This document shows positions 52,114 to 62,290 of a stretch of DNA of 64,000 bases, piece after piece; positions within the stretch are counted from its first letter, which is position 1, and every line of letters starts with the position of its first letter. The DNA lies in assembly GCF_003403315.2 (NCBI RefSeq), contig NZ_CP048407.1:1116001-1180000 (forward strand). Reading direction: 5' to 3'. A model generated the notes under the pieces. It was not told the origin of the DNA, searched no databases, and worked only from the letters and a program-made list of their open reading frames with translations. This stretch comes from Thermaerobacter sp. PB12/4term (GTDB lineage Bacteria > Bacillota > Sulfobacillia > Thermaerobacterales > Thermaerobacteraceae). A program made the position numbers and the translations under genes.

Positions 52114-52137
52114 GCGTCGCAGGGCGTGGCGTACCAT
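52109..52137 (+). promoter_or_regulatory. Promoter of ylxM-ffh
   Basis: TTGACG (52109-52114), 17-bp spacer, TACCAT (52132-52137). Start codon of ylxM is about 50 nt downstream. Confidence 0.65.
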
Positions 52138-52188
52138 GGCTGGCGGTGCAGCCACCGGTTCGGCCCAGGTCGACGAGGAGGCGCGATC

Positions 52189-52806
52189 ATGCCCGACGCC
52201 AGGGCTCCGGGCCGCAGGCCCCGATCCACCGGCGGGACGAACCCGGCGGCCGCTGGGGGAGCAGGCTCGGCGGAGCCGGCGCCGCCAGCGGCGGGCCCGG
52301 CAGGGGCAGGCGCCGGTGAACGGGCCGGCTGCTGCGGGCCTTCACCGGGCGGAGCGGTAGCCGGTTCCCTGGAGCCCCTGGAGCGGACCTTGCGCCTGCA
52401 CCGGCTCTACGACCTCTACCGCGGGCTGCTCACGCCGCGCCAGCAGGACGTCTTCGAGCTGTACCACTGGCAGGACCTCTCCCTGGGGGAGGTGGCCGAG
52501 CACCTGGGCATCTCCCGCCAGGCGGTGCACGACCTGTTGCGGCGCAGCGAGGCCCTGCTGGAGGAAACGGAAGGCGCCCTGGGGCTGGGAGTGTGGCGGG
52601 AGCGGGCGGCCGGCCACCTGGACCGCCTGGAGGCCGCTCTGGGTGCCGCCGCGGCGGCGGCTGGGGCGGGTGGACCGGCCGGGAGGCCTCTTGAGGAGGC
52701 GCTGGCCATCGTGAGGGCGCTGCGCCGCGAGCTGGAGGCGGGGCCGGCTCCTCCCGGTGCGAAACCGGGCGGGGCGGAACGGCCGGGGCCGGCACCGGCG
52801 AGGTGA
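52189..52806 (+). CDS. ylxM: YlxM family HTH protein
   Basis: Sigma-70 region-4-like helix-turn-helix (LTPRQQDVFELYHWQDLSLGEVAEHLGISRQAV is encoded by 52430-52530), characteristic of YlxM/p13, an SRP-associated protein always encoded before ffh. The family is about 110 residues; here 60-odd extra low-complexity residues precede it and a Pro/Ala-rich stretch follows, for 205 in total. ATG 52189 with GAGGAGG upstream. Confidence 0.88.
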   Translation: MPDARAPGRRPRSTGGTNPAAAGGAGSAEPAPPAAGPAGAGAGERAGCCGPSPGGAVAGSLEPLERTLRLHRLYDLYRGLLTPRQQDVFELYHWQDLSLGEVAEHLGISRQAVHDLLRRSEALLEETEGALGLGVWRERAAGHLDRLEAALGAAAAAAGAGGPAGRPLEEALAIVRALRRELEAGPAPPGAKPGGAERPGPAPAR

Positions 52807-52815
52807 GGTGTGATC

Positions 52816-54153
<1,338 letters not shown>

Positions 54154-54298
54154 CGGGTCCGGTGCCGCCGGGGCCGGGGACCGGGCCATGGCCCGTCCGG
54201 CCGGCTGCGCCGGGGCGCCGGAAGCTGCTCCCGTCCAACCGGCCCTGCCGGGGTGACGGAGCGAGCCGAATCCAAGCGTTGCTGCGAGGTGATGCTGC

Positions 54299-54571
54299 GT
54301 GGCGCTGCGCATGCGCCTGCGCCGGATGGGCGCCAAGAACAATCCCTTCTACCGCGTGGTGGTGGCCGACGCCCGCTCGCCGCGGGACGGCCGGTTCGTC
54401 GACGAGATCGGGTATTACAACCCCACCACCGATCCGGCCACCATCAAGATCAACGAGGAGAAGGCCATCGAGTGGCTGCGCAAGGGAGCTCAGCCCACGG
54501 ACATGGTCCGGGTGCTCCTGAAGCGCACGGGCGTGCTGGAGAAGTGGCAGCAGCGGCGGGCCGGTGCCTGA
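54299..54571 (+). CDS. rpsP: 30S ribosomal protein S16
   Basis: A 90-residue protein: [20 protein letters not shown], then [12 protein letters not shown] and [23 protein letters not shown] 54299 with GAGGTGAT upstream, giving three residues before MRLRR. Order ffh-rpsP-khpA-rimM-trmD-rplS is conserved in Firmicutes. Confidence 0.97.
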   Translation: MALRMRLRRMGAKNNPFYRVVVADARSPRDGRFVDEIGYYNPTTDPATIKINEEKAIEWLRKGAQPTDMVRVLLKRTGVLEKWQQRRAGA

Positions 54572-54689
54572 CAGGCGGATGCCGCCGGGCCGGCCGAAGG
54601 GCGCGGGCGCTCCAGGTGAGCTCCGGCAGCAGGGTTCATCCCCTGCGGCGGGGCGGCCAGGGCCCGGGAGGCGATCGAGGTGACGCAGG

Positions 54690-54947
54690 ATGAAGGAACT
54701 GGTGGAGTTTCTCGTCCGCTCCCTGGTGGACGATCCCGACCAGGTACGGGTCAACGAGGTGGCGGGCGAGCAGACGGTGATCCTCGAGGTGCGGGTGGCC
54801 CCGGAGGACGTGGGCAAGATCATCGGCAAGCAGGGCCGTATCGCCCGCGCCATCCGCACGGTGGCCCGGGCCGTGGGCGCCCGCGCCGGCAAGCGGGTGG
54901 AAGTGGAGATCCTGGACGGGGACGGGCGGGGGACGGCCGCCCGGTAA
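54690..54947 (+). CDS. khpA: KH-domain RNA-binding protein KhpA
   Basis: An 85-residue protein with a single KH domain and the GKIIGKQGRIARAIR loop. In Streptococcus and other Firmicutes KhpA pairs with KhpB (Jag/EloR) to bind RNA and influence cell elongation. The stop TAA lies inside the region where rimM should begin, so rimM is probably translated by re-initiation. Confidence 0.93.
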   Translation: MKELVEFLVRSLVDDPDQVRVNEVAGEQTVILEVRVAPEDVGKIIGKQGRIARAIRTVARAVGARAGKRVEVEILDGDGRGTAAR

Positions 54948-54949
54948 CC

Positions 54950-55447
54950 CTGGCCGCCATCCTGGCGCCCTGGGGCATCCGCGGCGAGGTCAAGGTCGAC
55001 CTGCTGAGCGACGACCCCCAGCGCCTGCAACCCGGTTTGGAGGTGCTGGTGGCGCCGCCGGATGGCGGGCCGTTGCGGCCCGAGCGGGTGGAATGGGCAC
55101 GGCCCCAGGGCCGGTTCTGGCGGGTGAAGCTGGCCGGCTGCCCCGATCGGACGGCGGCCGAGGCGTTGCGGGGCGGGCGGCTGCAGGTGCCGGAGGACCA
55201 GGTGCCGCCCCTTCCGCCCGGCCAGTATTACGTCTTCCAGCTGGTGGGGCTCGACGTGGTGGACCCCGGTGGCCGGAAGGTGGGCCAGGTGCGGGATGTG
55301 CTGCGCTATCCGGCCAACGACGTCATCGTGGTGGATGGGGACGGGGGACGGGAGTTTCTGATCCCCGCCATCCGCCAGGCCGTGGCGGCCGTCGACCTGG
55401 AGCGCGGGCGCCTGGTCTTGGGCGACCTGCCCGGCCTGCTGGACTAG
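54950..55447 (+). CDS. rimM: Ribosome maturation factor RimM
   Basis: Binds S19 and assists 30S head maturation. RimM N-terminal barrel begins at LAAILAPWGIRGEVKV; the PRC-barrel C-terminal domain has QLVGLDVVDPGG, VLRYPANDVIVV and LIPAIRQAVAAVD. No ATG, GTG or TTG is available in frame between 54680 and about 55035. I place the start at CTG 54950, 2 nt after the khpA stop, which gives 165 residues; GTA 54944 would fit the family N-terminus slightly better. A start at GTG 54680 would overlap all of khpA and add 90 unrelated residues. Confidence 0.85.
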   Translation: MAAILAPWGIRGEVKVDLLSDDPQRLQPGLEVLVAPPDGGPLRPERVEWARPQGRFWRVKLAGCPDRTAAEALRGGRLQVPEDQVPPLPPGQYYVFQLVGLDVVDPGGRKVGQVRDVLRYPANDVIVVDGDGGREFLIPAIRQAVAAVDLERGRLVLGDLPGLLD

Positions 55448-55498
55448 CGAGAGTCCCGGCCCCGGCCATGCGGTCCCGGCACGGCAAGGAGGCGCGGC

Positions 55499-56266
55499 GT
55501 GCGCATCGACGTGCTCACCCTGTTCCCGGAGATGGTGCGGGCGCCCCTGGAGACCAGCATGATGCGCAAGGCCCGGGAGCGGGGCGCGGTGCGCCTGTTC
55601 GTCCATGACCTGCGGGACTGGGCGGAGGGCAAGCACCACGTCACCGACGACCGGCCCTTCGGGGGCGGCCCGGGGATGGTGCTGAAGCCCGAGCCCATCT
55701 TCAGGGCGGTGGACGACCTGCTGGGTCCCGGCGGGGCCCGCAGCCGCGGCCCGGGGGTGGAGTTCATCCTGCTGGCCCCCCAGGGCCGGACCTTGACCCA
55801 GCAGGTGGCGGCCGACCTGGCCCGGCGGCACTGGCTGGTCCTGCTCTGCGGCCACTACGAGGGCGTGGACGAGCGAGTGCGCCAGGCCCTGGTCACCGAC
55901 GAGATCTCCATCGGCGATTACGTTCTGACCGGGGGCGAGCTGGCGGCGCTTGTGCTGATCGACGCCGTGGTCCGGTTGCTGCCCGGGGTGCTGGCGGAGG
56001 GTGCCGCGGAGCAGGACTCCTTCGCCAGCGGGCTGCTGGAGGGCCCCCAGTACACCCGCCCGCGGGTGTACCGGGGCATGGCGGTGCCCGACATCCTGCT
56101 GACGGGGGACCACGGGGCCGTGGCCCGCTGGCGGCGGGAGCAGGCGCTGCTGCGGACCCTGGAGCGCCGGCCCGACCTGCTGGAGAGGGCCGAGCTCACC
56201 TCCGAAGACCGGCGGTTTCTCGCCCAGGCGGCCGCGCGGCTGGGGAGGAACCGGCCGCCGGTGTGA
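55499..56266 (+). CDS. trmD: tRNA (guanine37-N1)-methyltransferase
   Basis: SPOUT-class enzyme making m1G37. [41 protein letters not shown] and [16 protein letters not shown] form the knotted SAM site. 255 residues. AAGGAGGCG precedes GTG 55499. The stop overlaps an extended -10 promoter for rplS. Confidence 0.97.
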   Translation: MRIDVLTLFPEMVRAPLETSMMRKARERGAVRLFVHDLRDWAEGKHHVTDDRPFGGGPGMVLKPEPIFRAVDDLLGPGGARSRGPGVEFILLAPQGRTLTQQVAADLARRHWLVLLCGHYEGVDERVRQALVTDEISIGDYVLTGGELAALVLIDAVVRLLPGVLAEGAAEQDSFASGLLEGPQYTRPRVYRGMAVPDILLTGDHGAVARWRREQALLRTLERRPDLLERAELTSEDRRFLAQAAARLGRNRPPV

Positions 56267-56272
56267 TATAAT
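56264..56272 (+). promoter_or_regulatory. Extended -10 promoter before rplS
   Basis: TGATATAAT: a consensus -10 with the TGn extension, overlapping the trmD stop codon. No good -35 at the expected position. It would leave a leader of roughly 95 nt before rplS. Confidence 0.65.
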
Positions 56273-56372
56273 CCCGCCGTGATCGACGCCGCCGTGCCGG
56301 CGCTTGAGCGGCAGGGCGGCAGGTCCATGGACAGGGTGGCAGTTTCACAAGCGGGTGAAGGAGCGAGACGGG

Positions 56373-56714
56373 ATGGACCTGATCAAGAGCCTGCAGCAGG
56401 AGTACATGAAGCAGGACGTGCCCGATTTCGGTCCGGGCGATACGGTGCGGGTGCATTTGAAGGTGAAGGAAGGCGGCCGCGAGCGGATCCAGGTCTTTGA
56501 GGGCACGGTGATCGCCCGGCGGGGGGGTGGGCTGGACGAGACCTTCACCGTCCGGCGCATCGCCTCCGGGGTCGGCGTGGAGCGGGTGTTCCCCCTGCAC
56601 TCGCCGGCCATCGAGCGGATCGAGGTCACCCGGCGCGGCAAGGTGCGGCGGGCGCGGCTCAACTACCTGCGCCAGCTGCGGGGCAAGGCGGCGCGGATCA
56701 AGGAGAAGCGGTAA
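56373..56714 (+). CDS. rplS: 50S ribosomal protein L19
   Basis: A 113-residue protein: [46 protein letters not shown]-type [12 protein letters not shown] 56373 with GAAGGAG upstream. Followed by a strong terminator. Confidence 0.97.
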   Translation: MDLIKSLQQEYMKQDVPDFGPGDTVRVHLKVKEGGRERIQVFEGTVIARRGGGLDETFTVRRIASGVGVERVFPLHSPAIERIEVTRRGKVRRARLNYLRQLRGKAARIKEKR

Positions 56715-56742
56715 CGGTCGCCGCGGCGGCCGGTTCATCCAG

Positions 56743-56773
56743 GGACTGGGTATCCAGTCCTTTTCTCATTTTT
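56743..56773 (+). terminator. rplS terminator
   Basis: GGACTGG (56743-56749) pairs with CCAGTCC (56754-56760) around a 4-nt loop, followed by TTTTCTCATTTTT. Confidence 0.92.
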
Positions 56774-56826
56774 GACCGTCCAGGCTTGGCATCCCCCGGT
56801 GCAGGGTCGGGGGCGGGCGGAGAGGA

Positions 56827-57360
56827 GTGACCCCCCAGGTGGCGTCGCGGGGAGGCGCCGCCCGCGAGGTCGTGCAGACCTTGCTGGTGGCGCTGGTGCT
56901 GGCGCTGGTCATTCGCGGGTTCGTCATCGAATCCTTTCTGGTGGACGGCATCTCCATGGAGCCTACCCTGCACGACGGCGAGCGCCTGCTGGTGGACAAG
57001 TTGACCTACCGCTGGCACCCGCCCCAGCGCTTTGACATCGTCGTCTTCCGCTATCCGCTGGACCCGGCCCGGGATTTCGTCAAGCGGGTGATCGGCCTGC
57101 CGGGCGAGACGGTGGAGATCCGCCAGGGACAGGTCTACGTCGATGGGCGCCCGCTGGAGGAACCCTATCTGAAACAGGCGGGCGAGGATTTCTACCCGCC
57201 CACCACGGTGCCGCCGGGCCACGTCTTCGTGCTGGGGGACAACCGCCCCCATTCCGATGACAGCCGCAGCGGGTGGACGGTGCCCGTGCGGGATATCATC
57301 GGCCGGGCCTGGCTGGTGTACTGGCCGCCGGCGGAGGCGGGGCTGGTTCCCCACCCCTGA
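56827..57360 (+). CDS. lepB: Signal peptidase I
   Basis: Membrane-bound serine protease that cleaves secretory signal peptides. One N-terminal TM segment (VVQTLLVALVLALVIRGFV), then Ser in DGISMEPTL, Lys in FVKRVIGLPGE, and GDNRPHSDDSR. 177 residues. GTG 56827 abuts the AGAGGA site; GTG 56839 gives better spacing and loses four residues. Between rplS and rbgA as in Bacillus. Confidence 0.94.
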   Translation: MTPQVASRGGAAREVVQTLLVALVLALVIRGFVIESFLVDGISMEPTLHDGERLLVDKLTYRWHPPQRFDIVVFRYPLDPARDFVKRVIGLPGETVEIRQGQVYVDGRPLEEPYLKQAGEDFYPPTTVPPGHVFVLGDNRPHSDDSRSGWTVPVRDIIGRAWLVYWPPAEAGLVPHP

Positions 57361-57636
57361 AGGGGGGTGCCCGACCTCCGGGGGCGCGGAGCGGCAGGTC
57401 TCCGGGCCGGCAGGCCCCTTGGAAACCGGCGGGGTCATGGCCCCCGCGGTAGGGACCGCGCCGGCCGGCGGGCCACCGGCACGCGCATGGGGGCCGCTCC
57501 CGGCACGGGCACGGGGTGCGCTGGACCGGCGAGGGGTACCCGGCGGTGGCAAGCCGCCACCGGGAGGGCGCTCGGACCCGAACGCGGGAGGGAGCCCTAT
57601 GGGCGCTTCCTCCGGTCCCGGGAAGGGGGGGTTGGG

Positions 57637-58623
57637 GTGGCCGAGGGCGGTGCACTGAAGGGGCATATGGCCCGGGCGCTGCGCCAGGTACGGCGCTACC
57701 TGGAGGCGGTGGACGCCGTGGTCGAAGTGGCGGACGCCCGGGCTCCCTTTACCTCCCGTTCCCCCCAGCTGGCCGCCATGATGGAGGGCCGGCTGCACCT
57801 GCTGGTCCTGTCCCGGGGTGACCTGGCCGATCCCGCCACCACCCGGGCCTGGGTCGACTGGTTTTCGTCCCAGGGCATTGAACCCTACGTGGGCGAGGGG
57901 CCGGGCGACGCCCGGCTGGTGAGCCGGCTGCGCCGGCGGCTGGCCCGGGCGCCGGCGGCCTTCAAGCCGCGGGTGCTGGTGGCGGGCCTGCCCAACGTGG
58001 GCAAGTCGACCCTGCTCAACGGCCTGGCGGGGCGGCGGCGGGCGCGGGTGGGCGCCCAGCCGGGGGTGACCCGGGGCAAGCAATGGGTCGACCTGGGCTC
58101 CTTCTGGCTGATGGACACGCCCGGCGTGCTGCCGCCGCGCCTGGGCGGCACCCGGCGGCTGGTGCTGGGCGCCCTGGGGCTGGTCGGCCCCGAGCTGGCG
58201 GGGCCGGAAGAGGTCACCGCCTTCTTGCTGGAGCGCCTGGGCGGCGCGCCGGCGTTCCGGCAGGCTCTGGCCCGCTGGGGGGTGGAAAGTCCCCGGTCGC
58301 CGGCTGCCGGGCCTGGGCAGGTCCCAGGCGGCCCGGGGCAGAACGGGGAGTCGCCTGCCGCCGTGGCAGGGCCGGGCCCTGGGCGGCCCGCGGCCGGGCG
58401 CACCTCGGCCGCCGGCGGGGCGGCAACGGGCGCCGATGGGCGGGTTCTGGCCCAGGTGGTCCTTGAGCAGGTGGCGCGGCAGCGGGGCCTGCTGGGGCCG
58501 GGCGGGCAGCCCGATGTGCACCGCGCCGCCGCGGTGCTGGTGGCCGCCTTTCGCGCTGGGGAGTTGGGCCGGTTTTCCCTGGAGCACCCCAGGATGCTGG
58601 CCGGTACGGGACAGGGCCCGTGA
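57637..58623 (+). CDS. rbgA: Ribosome biogenesis GTPase RbgA (YlqF)
   Basis: Circularly permuted GTPase for late 50S assembly. Starts VAEGGALKGHMARALRQV, corresponding to the PGHMAKA start of YlqF; VDARAPFTSRSP, G1 GLPNVGKSTLLN and G3 DTPGVLPP are conserved. The G4 element, normally NKxD, reads LSRGDL here. The C-terminal domain is interrupted by a Gly/Pro insert of about 50 residues (bases 58285-58440). GTG 57637 follows GGAAGGGGGGG. 328 residues. Confidence 0.9.
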   Translation: MAEGGALKGHMARALRQVRRYLEAVDAVVEVADARAPFTSRSPQLAAMMEGRLHLLVLSRGDLADPATTRAWVDWFSSQGIEPYVGEGPGDARLVSRLRRRLARAPAAFKPRVLVAGLPNVGKSTLLNGLAGRRRARVGAQPGVTRGKQWVDLGSFWLMDTPGVLPPRLGGTRRLVLGALGLVGPELAGPEEVTAFLLERLGGAPAFRQALARWGVESPRSPAAGPGQVPGGPGQNGESPAAVAGPGPGRPAAGRTSAAGGAATGADGRVLAQVVLEQVARQRGLLGPGGQPDVHRAAAVLVAAFRAGELGRFSLEHPRMLAGTGQGP

Positions 58624-58729
58624 AGGCAGTCCTCCGGGAACCGGGAGGCCGGCAGCCCGCCTCCCGCGGCTGGCAGCTGGACGCCTGCAGCCGGTGGTCG
58701 CCACCGCCGGAAAGGGGCGGGCGGCAGGA

Positions 58730-58758
58730 TGGACCCATCGCCCGGCGAAGACTAGAAT
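58730..58758 (+). promoter_or_regulatory. Promoter candidate for rnhB-yraN
   Basis: TGGACC (58730-58735), 17-bp spacer, TAGAAT (58753-58758), in an AT-richer patch of about 25 bp. Confidence 0.5.
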
Positions 58759-58881
58759 TGGATAAACATGGAGAACGTTGGATTCGGAATGGAATGCCCA
58801 TGGCCTCGGGATGGCCATGCAGCGAACATGCAGCCAACGGGACGTGACGGGAGGTGGGGCGATGGGGAGGGCAAGCCCGGC

Positions 58882-59697
58882 GTGAGAGCTGGTAGCCAGG
58901 ACCGCCGGCCGGTGCGCCACCCCGCGGCCGCGGAGGGCAGGGTGCCCCTGGCCCGGCTGGCGGCGCGGCTGGAGGAGCTGGAGGATGAGCAGTTGCCCGC
59001 CCTGATCCGCCAGCTGGAGTCCGACCCCCGGGCAGGGGCCCGGGTCCTGCTACACCGGGCCCGGCGACGGTGGCTGCGCTGGCAGCAGGCGCGGGCACGG
59101 TGGGCCGAGCTGGCGGCGGCCCAGGACCAGGTAGCCGGCGGCCTGCAGGTTGCGGGCGTAGACGAGGTGGGGCGCGGCTGCCTGGCGGGCCCGGTGGTGG
59201 CCGCCGCCGTGATCCTGCCTGCCGGTGCCCACCTGCCGGGCCTGGACGATTCCAAGCGCCTGACCGCCGCCGCCCGGGAGCAACTGGCCGCCCGCATCCG
59301 CCAGCAGGCCGTGGCCTGGGCCGTCGGACTGGCCACGCCCCACGAGATCGATGCCCTCAACATCTGGCATGCCACCCGCCTGGCCATGCGCCGGGCGCTG
59401 GACGCCCTGGCGGTGATGCCCCAGCGGGTGCTGGTCGACGGCCGCCGGCCGGGGGACCTGGGGTATCCCCTGGACGCCCTGGTCGACGGCGATGCGCGGT
59501 ATGCGGCCATCGCCGCCGCCTCGGTGGTGGCCAAGGTTTACCGTGATGCCTGGATGAGCCGGCTTGACCGGGAATACCCCGCCTACGGGTTCGCCCAGCA
59601 CAAGGGGTACGCCACCGCCGCCCACCGCCGGGCCCTGGCGCGGTTCGGCCCGTGTCCCGAACACCGCCGCAGCTTTCTGGGGGCGGCGGGACGATGA
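58882..59697 (+). CDS. rnhB: Ribonuclease HII
   Basis: Removes ribonucleotides from DNA and RNA primers. Long-form N-terminal helical domain (LARLAARLEELEDEQLPALI), then catalytic GVDEVGRGCLAGPVV, LDDSKRLT and VDGRRPGD with the acidic residues, and AAASVVAKVYRD. GTG 58882 is preferred because GGGGAGGG lies about 10 nt upstream and the promoter candidate leaves ATG 58768 near the transcription start; ATG 58768 would add 38 low-complexity residues. Confidence 0.93.
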   Translation: MRAGSQDRRPVRHPAAAEGRVPLARLAARLEELEDEQLPALIRQLESDPRAGARVLLHRARRRWLRWQQARARWAELAAAQDQVAGGLQVAGVDEVGRGCLAGPVVAAAVILPAGAHLPGLDDSKRLTAAAREQLAARIRQQAVAWAVGLATPHEIDALNIWHATRLAMRRALDALAVMPQRVLVDGRRPGDLGYPLDALVDGDARYAAIAAASVVAKVYRDAWMSRLDREYPAYGFAQHKGYATAAHRRALARFGPCPEHRRSFLGAAGR

Positions 59698-60341
59698 CGG
59701 GGCCGGTTCGTCCGCCGGAAATGGGCGGGGTGCCCGGAAGGGACCGGGATCCCGGGGAAGCCGGTGGCCGTGGGGCCGTGGGGATGCCCGGGGAGGGCGG
59801 GGGGCCGGAAGGCCCGCCAAGGCCCGTGGCCGGCGGGCCGTGGCGCCCGGAAGGCGAAGCCGCGGCCCCGGACCTGGGGGCCGGCTGCGGGCGGCCCGTC
59901 CGGGGGCAGGCGCCGGGTGCGGCGCCTAGCGGCCGCCCGGTGCGGGAGAACCGCCGGGAACTGGGGCGCCGGGCCGAAGAGCTGGCGGCCCGGCACCTGG
60001 CCGCCCTGGGCTACCGGATTGTCGCCCGCAACGTGCGCTGCCCGGCGGGCGAGGCCGACTTGATCTGCCGGGAAGGGGGCGAGTGGGTGGTGGTGGAGGT
60101 GCGATCCCGCCGCCGCCCGGCCCGGGGCGAGCCGTCCTTCGGCACCCCTGCCCAATCGGTGGACGACCGCAAGTTCCGCCGGCTGGTAACGGCCGGCCAG
60201 TGGTTCCTCGCCCGGGCGGGCGTGCCCGAGGCGCCGTGGCGGATCGACCTGGTGGCCGTGACCTGGCCGAGTACGCCGCAAGCCGCGGAAGTCCCGGAGA
60301 TCACCGTGTTCCGCCGGCTCGAGGGCGGCGCCCAGCGCTGA
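59694..60341 (+). CDS. YraN/UPF0102 family putative endonuclease
   Basis: The conserved domain occupies residues 85-205: RRELGRRAEELAARHLAALGYRIVARNVRC, GEADLICREGGEWVVVEVRSR (the E-D-E-K-like nuclease core, with VEVRSR in place of VEVKxR). The family resembles Holliday-junction resolvases; biochemical function is unsettled. The first 85 residues are low-complexity. ATGA overlap with rnhB. Order rnhB-yraN-comM is conserved in Firmicutes, though comM is inverted here. Confidence 0.86.
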   Translation: MTGPVRPPEMGGVPGRDRDPGEAGGRGAVGMPGEGGGPEGPPRPVAGGPWRPEGEAAAPDLGAGCGRPVRGQAPGAAPSGRPVRENRRELGRRAEELAARHLAALGYRIVARNVRCPAGEADLICREGGEWVVVEVRSRRRPARGEPSFGTPAQSVDDRKFRRLVTAGQWFLARAGVPEAPWRIDLVAVTWPSTPQAAEVPEITVFRRLEGGAQR

Positions 60342-60498
60342 TGCACCCGCAGGTCCCGGGAGGGTTCCGGGCGGGACTCCCGACGGGGCCGGGTGCCTGC
60401 GGCCGGTGGAGCAGGGTGAGGGCCGGTCCCGCCGGCCGGAGCCGGCCGGGCAGCCGGCCTGCCGGCACGGGGGCCACGGGGCCGGGCCGGGCCGGGCT

Positions 60499-62139
60499 TC
60501 ACCATCCCGGTGGAAAGCGGAACTCCGCAGCCAGTTCGATATCACCCACCGTCACCTCGTCGCGGCCCTCCAGGTCCGCCGCGGTGCGGGCCACGCGGAG
60601 AACCTTGACCAGCCCCCGGCTGGAGAGGCCAAGGCTCGCATCCCGGTAGAGGGTGTCCAGCAGGCGCCGGGCCGCCGGTCCCATGGGGGCCCAGCGCGCC
60701 GCGTCGCCCGCTTCCAGCCAGCGGTTGACCGGCGGCTGTCCTGGCGGGTGGCTCAGACCCAGCCGGTGGAACCGGAGGGCCTGAAGCTGTCGCGCCGCCT
60801 CGACCCGCTCCCGCACGGTCTGGGAGTCCTCCCTCGGGGCGGCGGCCGTGGAGGGCAGGGCAGCACGCCGGACCCGGACCTGCAGGTCGATGCGGTCCAG
60901 CAGGGGGCCCGACAGGGCCTGCCGGTACCGGGCCAGCTGCCGCTCCGAGCAGTGGCAGCGGTCACCGGGCTGGCCGCAGGGGCAGGGGTTGGCCGTGGCG
61001 ACCAGCTGGAAGGCGGCGGGGAAGCGCTCGGCCCCGGCCAGCCGAGCCACGGTGACATAGCCCGCCTCCAGCGGCTCCCGCAGAGCCTCCAGGGTCTCCC
61101 GGCGGAATTCGGCCAGTTCGTCCAGAAGCAGCACGCCCCGGTGGGCCAGGCTGGCTTCTCCGGGCCGGGGGACCTTGCCCCCGCCCACCATGGCGGCCAC
61201 CGGAGTGGCATGATGGGGTGCGCGCAGCGGCGGGCGCTGGATCAGGCCGGCGCCGGGCGGGAGCTGGCCGGCCACCGAGTGGATGGCCGTCACCTCGATG
61301 GCCGCCTCGCCGTCCAGCGGCGGCAGCAGGCCGGGCAGGCAGGAGGCCAGCAGCGTCTTGCCGGCCCCGGGCGGGCCCAACAGCAGCAGGTGATGGCCAC
61401 CGGCGGCGGCCAGTTCCAGGGCCCGGCGGGCGCAGGGCTGGCCCCGCACGGACGCCAGATCGGGCAGGGGCGCGGGTGGGCCTAGAGCGCCGGGATCGTC
61501 ACCGGCTTCCGGTAGCGGTACCGGCGGAGGCAGGCCCGGGCCGGCCAGCCAGTCCAGCAGGTCGTCCAGGCGCCGGGCGGGCAACGGCCGGATCCCGGGC
61601 AAGAGGGCCACCTCCCTCGCGTTGGCGGCGGGGCAGACCAGGTGGGTCACGCCCTGCTGGCGGGCCGCCACGGCCATGGACAGGGCGCCCCGCACCGGCC
61701 GCACGGATCCATCCAGCCCCAGCTCGCCGAAGACGGCCCATCCCGGCGGGGGCGCCGGGGCCTGCCCGCTGGCCGCCAGCAGTCCCAGGGCGACGGCCAG
61801 GTCCAGGGACGTGCCTTCCTTGGGCAGGTCGGCGGGGCTCAGGCTGACGGTGATGCGGTGGAGGGGGAAGCGCCGGCCCGACGCGCGGACGGCAGCCCGG
61901 ACCCTCTCTCGTGCCTCCCGCACCGCCGTCGAGGGCAACCCCACGACGACAAAGTGGGGAAGGCCGCGGTCGACCACGGTCTCGACCAGCACGGGCATGG
62001 CGCGCCAGCCGGTGCACACCAGACCCAGGATGGTGGATGCGCCACAGGCCCAAGACGACGGAGGGCCGCCGCCCTCCCCGGCCTCCGGCAACCGCCGGCT
62101 CTCTGGGGCGGGGAGCACCGCCTCCTCCGTATCCGGCAC
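60499..62139 (-). CDS. comM: YifB/ComM family Mg-chelatase-like AAA+ ATPase
   Basis: N-terminal Lon-like chelatase domain (TILGLVCTGWRAMPVLVE, HRITVSLSPADLPKEG, GELGLDGSVRPVRG), then AAA+ with Walker A LGPPGAGKTLLA and Walker B VLLLDELAEF, plus the cysteine motif NPCPCGQPGDRCHC. ComM proteins drive branch migration during natural transformation. GTG 62139 has GGGGAGGTGAGG upstream; ATG 62172 is also in frame and lies 1-2 nt from the predicted transcription start, so it could only be used as a leaderless start. Confidence 0.92.
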   Translation of the reverse strand: MPDTEEAVLPAPESRRLPEAGEGGGPPSSWACGASTILGLVCTGWRAMPVLVETVVDRGLPHFVVVGLPSTAVREARERVRAAVRASGRRFPLHRITVSLSPADLPKEGTSLDLAVALGLLAASGQAPAPPPGWAVFGELGLDGSVRPVRGALSMAVAARQQGVTHLVCPAANAREVALLPGIRPLPARRLDDLLDWLAGPGLPPPVPLPEAGDDPGALGPPAPLPDLASVRGQPCARRALELAAAGGHHLLLLGPPGAGKTLLASCLPGLLPPLDGEAAIEVTAIHSVAGQLPPGAGLIQRPPLRAPHHATPVAAMVGGGKVPRPGEASLAHRGVLLLDELAEFRRETLEALREPLEAGYVTVARLAGAERFPAAFQLVATANPCPCGQPGDRCHCSERQLARYRQALSGPLLDRIDLQVRVRRAALPSTAAAPREDSQTVRERVEAARQLQALRFHRLGLSHPPGQPPVNRWLEAGDAARWAPMGPAARRLLDTLYRDASLGLSSRGLVKVLRVARTAADLEGRDEVTVGDIELAAEFRFPPGW

Positions 62140-62180
62140 GGGCCTCACCTCCCCGTTGACCACGGTGCTCATGCGATGTA

Positions 62181-62209
62181 ATTATATGGATTGAAGGTAA
62201 AAATTGTAA
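62181..62209 (-). promoter_or_regulatory. Promoter of comM
   Basis: Minus strand: TTACAA (62209-62204), 17-bp spacer, TATAAT (62186-62181). The most AT-rich stretch of the window (62175-62210). Confidence 0.85.
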
Positions 62210-62290
62210 ACCCAGGCGCGGTGGAAAGGGGCCGGGGCATGGGGAGGTACGGGAGGGCGTATACATGCCCCGGCGGCGGAGGTGGGATCC

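Noticed and set aside
54690-55447. Programmed -1 frameshift fusing KhpA to RimM
   Set aside because: The frames are related by -1, but no proper X XXY YYZ slippery heptamer sits before the khpA stop, and re-initiation is simpler. Kept only as an alternative in the rimM finding.
56273-56372. L19 autoregulatory leader RNA
   Set aside because: The leader length would allow it, but I could not recognise the conserved secondary structure by eye.
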